Assembly (NCBI GenBank): GCA_948146395.1 | Contig: OX411558.1 | Location: 38,452,850 to 38,516,849, forward strand | DNA from: Fragum whitleyi | Taxonomy: Eukaryota > Mollusca > Bivalvia > Cardiida > Cardiidae | DNA length: 64,000 bases | Direction of reading: 5' to 3' | Part shown: positions 59,571 to 64,000 of the stretch, in pieces | Numbering within the stretch: position 1 is the stretch's first letter | Layout: each line of letters begins with the position of its first letter | Notes under the pieces: model-generated | What the model saw: the letters and a program-made list of their open reading frames with translations, nothing else | What the model was told of the DNA's origin: nothing | Databases searched by the model: none | Program-made: the position numbers and the translations under genes

Positions 59571-59810
59571 CCTAACCACAAAAGCTCACCTTGAGCTCTT
59601 CGTGCTCAGGTGAGCTAAAAATGACATTTATAAATATTTGCATGGAAGCTACATGTAGAATAATGAGTCCTTGAAGTGTATTTTCACCCATGTAACTTTT
59701 TAACTTTGAAAACTTTTTTCACTCTTGTCACCGTACTAAGTACGCCGTAGACATTTAGAAATCCGCTGAATTCGGGGGGTAAACCTTCTTGAGCCATCGT
59801 TATATTTCAC

Positions 59811-59966
59811 CTTAAGGTAGTAGACCCGTAAAAGTTCCGCAACGTTTCGGCAGCGAATGAAATTTAAGAGTGTTGACCGAGGTTTCCTAATGATCTTTAT
59901 TAGGAAACCTCTGTCAACATTGTGAAAGTCCATGAGTTCCAAAATGTTGTGTAACTATTACCTTAA
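59811..59966. mobile_element. M2 palindromic MITE, right end shortened
   Basis: CTTAAGGTAGTAGACCCGTA left; central hairpin AGGTTTCCTAATGATC/TTTATTAGGAAACCT kept; right end AACTATTACCTTAA lacks the GGGTCCACT part. Confidence 0.82.
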
Positions 59967-60198
59967 ACGAACACCTCTGTTTTAACGTAAATACTGTGAC
60001 AGTACTAAAGTTACATGTACATATATGCCTTTAGGGCTCTTACGGTATTTTAGTCCTTCAATGACGTAATCAATGTGGAAAATACTACGTCATTATCTTC
60101 CACTAGTAATCTTAAACTTGAAAAGAAAAAAGAAGACACCATCCAAGAAAAAGATAGTCATGCTGATTTGATTGGTTTTCATTAGTTTGGAATACCCT

Positions 60199-60320
60199 AT
60201 CAAAGTAGCGGACCCGTAATAGTACCTTAACATTTCATAACTCATGAAGCCTCAGTGAACACTGTTAAAGTTCGTGACTTCCGAAACGCTGCGGAACTAT
60301 TACAGGTCCACTGCCTCAAG
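60199..60320. mobile_element. M2 palindromic MITE, central hairpin lost
   Basis: AAGTAGCGGACCCGTAATAG left and AACTATTACAGGTCCACTGC right; between them GAAGCCTCAGTGAACACTG replaces the TTTCCTAATGA hairpin. Confidence 0.8.
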
Positions 60321-60339
60321 AAAAATTATTAAAGTATCC

Positions 60340-63030
60340 CCTACGGCTAAACATGCATACTTAAAATGTTTTTGTATTTTATAAGGAAGAATAGTTTTCA
60401 CTCATTTTGGACACCATACCTTAGAAAAGGTTATAACTTCAATCTGTCTGAGACTATGAAGACAAATTACGTAATTCGATAAGGTGGAATGTTTTTGTCT
60501 CCAAGTTAACTCAATAAACCGAATTACTCTGAACACTTGTCACCAATCTGCAGATTACTCAAGCTGATTTATTGGGACGCGGTGCACCAAAACCCTTTTT
60601 CTTTGTTTTTATTTTGTTTAATAAATAGTGGGGCTTGATGAAAAACTGTATTTAGGCACTTAGAACAGTTTTGCTTTAAGCATTAGTAAAAGATTCAATT
60701 GAACGAGTGGTCTTGAATTTCGAATCAATTGAACTTGAAATGTAAAAAGGAAAAAATCAAAATCAGGCTTTTCACTTATTTTAGATGACAGTTCAATTTT
60801 CTGGTCATTTAATGATATTATTATATGGGAAAAATCCAAATAATTCTTACATTTAACTGGGAACGAAATTGCGGGAAAGATAAGGCAACTTTTGCAAAAT
60901 GACGTCATAGCATGTATGATGACATCATTAATAATAGTTACCTTATGCTTTCGTATAATTAATATAGCATGTACACAGCCGAATTCAGCAGATTCTTTCT
61001 TAATTTTCAGTACTTTTTGTCTTCTCTTTTACTTCCTTGACGGGGGGACATATTCAAAGATTTTATACAAAAATATCGTACTCTTTGTGTTTTTTATTTC
61101 TTTTTATTCATTCGGGACACCATACCTCAGAAAAGGTTATAACTTCAATCTGTCTGAGACCATGAAGACAAATTACGTATTACGATAAGGTGGAATGTTT
61201 TTGTCTCCAAGTTAACCAAATAAACCAAATTACTCTGTAAATTTGTCACCGATCTGCAGCTTACTAAAGCTGATTAATTTGGACCTAGTGTTTTCAAAAG
61301 GGGTCTAGAGCATTTTTGAAATATGTTTAATAGATTTGGTGCTTTAATATGAGATAAAGAGCGTTCTTTGATTCTTTTTCGATAAATTGAAGGCTTAATG
61401 CAATACCTTTTAAGTGCCTGTATATAGGCACTTAAAACAGTGCTGCTTCAAGCTTTCGAAATAGAGGATGTCGAATGTATAGTCATTCCATGTCGGATTC
61501 CTTAAGCGAGGAATCTTTCAAAAACTTTATGCTTACCCGGTTTAAACATTTTTCTGATGTTTTTTGATTTTTTTCTTCAAAACATGGCTTTAACATATAC
61601 GAAAAATAAAAAAAGAAGAGTTTTGAAATTTACGTGCTACGTATTTCCACGAAAGATATGACAGCGATTGTAAAAATGACGTCATGACATACATGATGAC
61701 ATCATTATCAATATGCGTTACCATGTAGACCTTCGGCTCTTTTGCATCTTTAAAACACGAGTGTATTTTCGCCAATGTAATTTTGGTTATTTTTCGTATG
61801 TCATATTTGTCAAAAAAATTAAGATTCAAAAGTAACACTCGCAACAGAATCAGATAACAAAAATTCGTTTATGTATGTTAGACGAAAAAACAAAACAAAA
61901 CAAAAAAAAAAATGCCTTCACCCATTCGGGACACCATACTTTAGAAGTGTTATAACTTCAATCTGTCTGAGGCTATGAAGACAAATTACGTAACTCGATC
62001 AGGTGGAATGTTTCTGTCTCTAAGTTAACTCAATAAACCGAATTACTCTGTAAACTTGTCACTTTGTTCACTTGTCACTCTGTAAACTTGTCACTTATCT
62101 GCAGACTACTCAAGCTTATTTATTGGGACTTGGCGTTTTACGAATGGGGTCTAGAGCATTCTTGAAATATGTTTAAAAAATTGGGAGCTTTAAAAGGCGA
62201 TGAAGAAGATTCTTTCATTCTTTTTCTATAAATTGAAGGCTTAAGGCAATACTTTTTTAAGTGCCTGTATATAGTCATTGCTTCAAGCTTTCGAAATAGA
62301 GGATGTCGAATGAGTAGTCATTCCATGTCGGATTCCTTAAGCGAGGAATCTTCCAAAAACTTAAAGCTTACCCGGTTAAACATTTTTCTTATGTTTTCGG
62401 TGGCACAACTTTAATTCTTTTTTCAAAAACATGGCTTTAAGATTTGCAAAAAATACAAAAGAAAAAGAGTTTTGAAATTCACGTGTTATGTATTTCCACG
62501 AAAGATATGACAGCAATTGTAAAATGACATCAACGTATATGTGAACGTCATTTTCAATAGGCATTACCATGTAGATTTTCGGCTCTTTTGCATCATTAAA
62601 ACACAAGTATATTTTCGCCGATGAAATTTGGTTATTTTTCGTTCATTTGTAGGTCATATTTGTAAAAAAGAAAAAAAAGAAAAAAAAAAAAAAAAAACGA
62701 TTCAGAAGAAACACTCGCTGTAGATTAATCAAACAAAGTAGATTTATTAAACAAAATTCGTGTTTTTATGTTTAACAAAAAAAAAAAAAAAAAAAAAAAA
62801 AAATGCCCTCACTCATTCGGGACACCATACTTTGGAAAAGGTTATAACTTCAATCTGTCTGAGACTATGAAGACAAATTACGTAATTCGATAAGGTGGAA
62901 TGTTTTTGTCTCCAAGTTAACTCAATAAACCGAATTACTCTGTACACTTGCCTACGATCTGCAGATTACTCAAGCTGATTTATTGGGACCCGGTGCTTCA
63001 AAAAGGGGTTTTGGACCAATCTGGATGAGA
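60340..63030 (+). repeat. Four-unit tandem repeat of 0.7-0.9 kb
   Basis: The block ACACCATAC...GGTTATAACTTCAATCTGTC...GAAGACAAATTACGTA...GGTGGAATGTTTTTGTCTCC starts near 60,411, 61,117, 61,931 and 62,822, so the spacing grows from 706 to 814 to 891 bp. Each is followed by CTGCAG(A/C)TTACT and CAAGCTGATT. A second marker, GACGTCAT with GATGACATCATTA, sits at 60,901 and 61,679, worn at 62,526. Growth comes partly from poly-A tracts (62,681-62,698; 62,779-62,802) and a duplicated CTGTAAACTTGTCAC at about 62,051-62,095. Confidence 0.85.
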
Positions 63031-64000
63031 AACGCTTTCAAATGTTTATCAAATGCTCACTCGCTTTGCAAGTTAAACCACGTGCAAAGCGGGTTCCCAT
63101 TTCTTAAATATTTTGAGAACTTGTTCGCCTTGAGCTCAGTTCCAAAGTGTCCCTTCACGCTCTTTGTCATACGTTTAAAGCGACCAATGCACAATCTGAT
63201 AAGCATTAAGGAATGAGCAATTCAGAAATTAAAATTTCTTATCAGTTTATATTTCTCTGACTGGCCGTTCAGTATCAGTTTTTGAGAATAGTAATTTGAG
63301 GTAATTTGAAAAAGTAAAACAAGAGAGGTGTACGATATCGGATAAAAGTTTATCCAGATGCCTCCACTATTTGCATCCATTGAATATATGAAAATGTATC
63401 GTGCATGTATTCCAGCATTTCTAAAGAAAATTTGGTATGATACTACAATTCCTTGACCAAAAAGCGTACAGAAACACGGAGAATATTGCAAGTTTTCTGA
63501 TGTTAAGGATAAAAATAATATCGGATGAAAGTTTGCCAGCTGTGTCCACTGTTTATATTGATCGTACATACATCGTGCATACATTCGTGCATTTTTATCG
63601 AGATATATATAAATTCTTAACTTCTAGTTGAATTCGTGAGACATAAGTACAGGTCCGTTTTGGGACCTGACAATGGCCTCAGTCTTCTAAATCATAAAGA
63701 TCTGATTTTTATAATATCATTTGGCATTGAAAGCGTTATCATCGGAAATGCATGTAGCGCTCCGCCATCAGATAAAATGCAAACGTTTGCTTATATTATA
63801 ATTTCTTAAATATTTATTGAATACTTTTCGTACATGGAAACAAGCTTTGCTCATAAATGGGGAGCTTTTCTTTAAAATAATATATATCTCTTCAGTTAAA
63901 GGGTCTCTGAGTTAATTCTTGTCATATTTGGTTTACATCCACAGCTTTTAAGGAAAGGATCTAACGTAATAAACTATTTGGAATTGGCCTCCGCTCATAA
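63031..64000. other. No gene supported; 183-bp direct repeat
   Basis: ATATCGGATAAAAGTTTATC at 63,335 recurs as ATATCGGATGAAAGTTTGCC at 63,518, 183 bp on, with TATCGTGCATGTATTCCAGC and CATCGTGCATACATTCGTGC following. A 120-codon minus frame (63,584-63,222) spans both units in phase, but no motif or splice context supports it. Confidence 0.5.

Larger units (their letters stand above)
57626..59620 (+). mobile_element. Helentron/HINE-like element with 145-bp core array
   Basis: Left end AACAAGAGGGCCATAGTGGC (AGGGCCA pairs with TGGCCCT), ATCGCTCACCTGAATGAACT; about twelve 145-bp core units; ACGACGG microsatellite; right hairpin AGCTCACCTTGAGCTC-TTCG-TGCTCAGGTGAGCT then AAAA. Same subfamily as 4,088-5,876 by ends and core. 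Confidence 0.75.

Noticed and set aside
63222..63584. 120-codon minus frame covering a 183-bp direct repeat in phase
   Set aside because: In-phase repetition follows from 183 being a multiple of three. No signal peptide, domain or flanking splice sites support a gene, though it is the best of the unassigned frames.

Overview
The window is animal nuclear DNA: AT-rich, dense in short non-autonomous transposons, with one split gene and no prokaryotic signals. The gene is an innexin (gap-junction or hemichannel protein, absent from vertebrates under this name). The repeats include core arrays with an ACGG-type microsatellite and a GCTCACC...GGTGAGC end hairpin, which I associate with bivalves. 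The best guess is a bivalve mollusc, or at least a lophotrochozoan. This rests on recognition, not on a database search.

Gene content: one protein-coding gene is supported. It is an innexin on the minus strand, with coding exons at 44128-43971, 38940-38215 and 36700-36370. The three join in frame at consensus GT/AG sites to give 404 codons. A non-coding 5' exon is implied, because a 3' splice site lies one base before the ATG, but I could not find it. All other open frames of 60-130 codons look like chance frames, mostly inside repeats.

Layout. 1-10 kb: diverged copies of the main MITE (family M1), then a run of Helentron/HINE-like elements (family H) at 3.1-9.5 kb, one holding a 145-bp tandem array. 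10.3-25.7 kb: a direct segmental duplication (about 10.28-17.29 kb and 19.21-25.72 kb). Insertions present in only one copy expose the exact ends and TA target of M1. 25.9-31.4 kb: more H elements, a roughly 616-bp foldback element and older nested repeats. 33-36 kb: M1 copies and one M4 MITE downstream of the gene. 36.4-44.8 kb: the innexin gene; its introns hold a second M4 copy, an M1 copy with a nested LINE-like tail, a decayed H element, a fossil duplicate of exon 1, and a 30-bp minisatellite built from the 3' splice site. 45-57 kb: more M1 copies, hairpins, an M2 palindromic MITE, a pogo-like MITE and long stretches with nothing recognisable. 57.6-59.6 kb: a second 145-bp H array. 59.8-63 kb: two more M2 copies and four units of a 0.7-0.9-kb tandem repeat.

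Family names used here are my own. M1 is a MITE of about 430 bp with TIR CAGTTAAnAACATCGTGAAA, TA target duplication and a central hairpin; I count 34 loci. M2 is a palindromic MITE with GGACCCGTAATAGT ends. M3 has GAGCCTG ends. M4 has CTGGCAGGGCGG ends. M5 is pogo-like. H is a Helentron/HINE-like group. No identities, alignments or database searches were computed; copy boundaries are read by eye and are usually good to about 10 bp for intact ends and worse for truncated ones.
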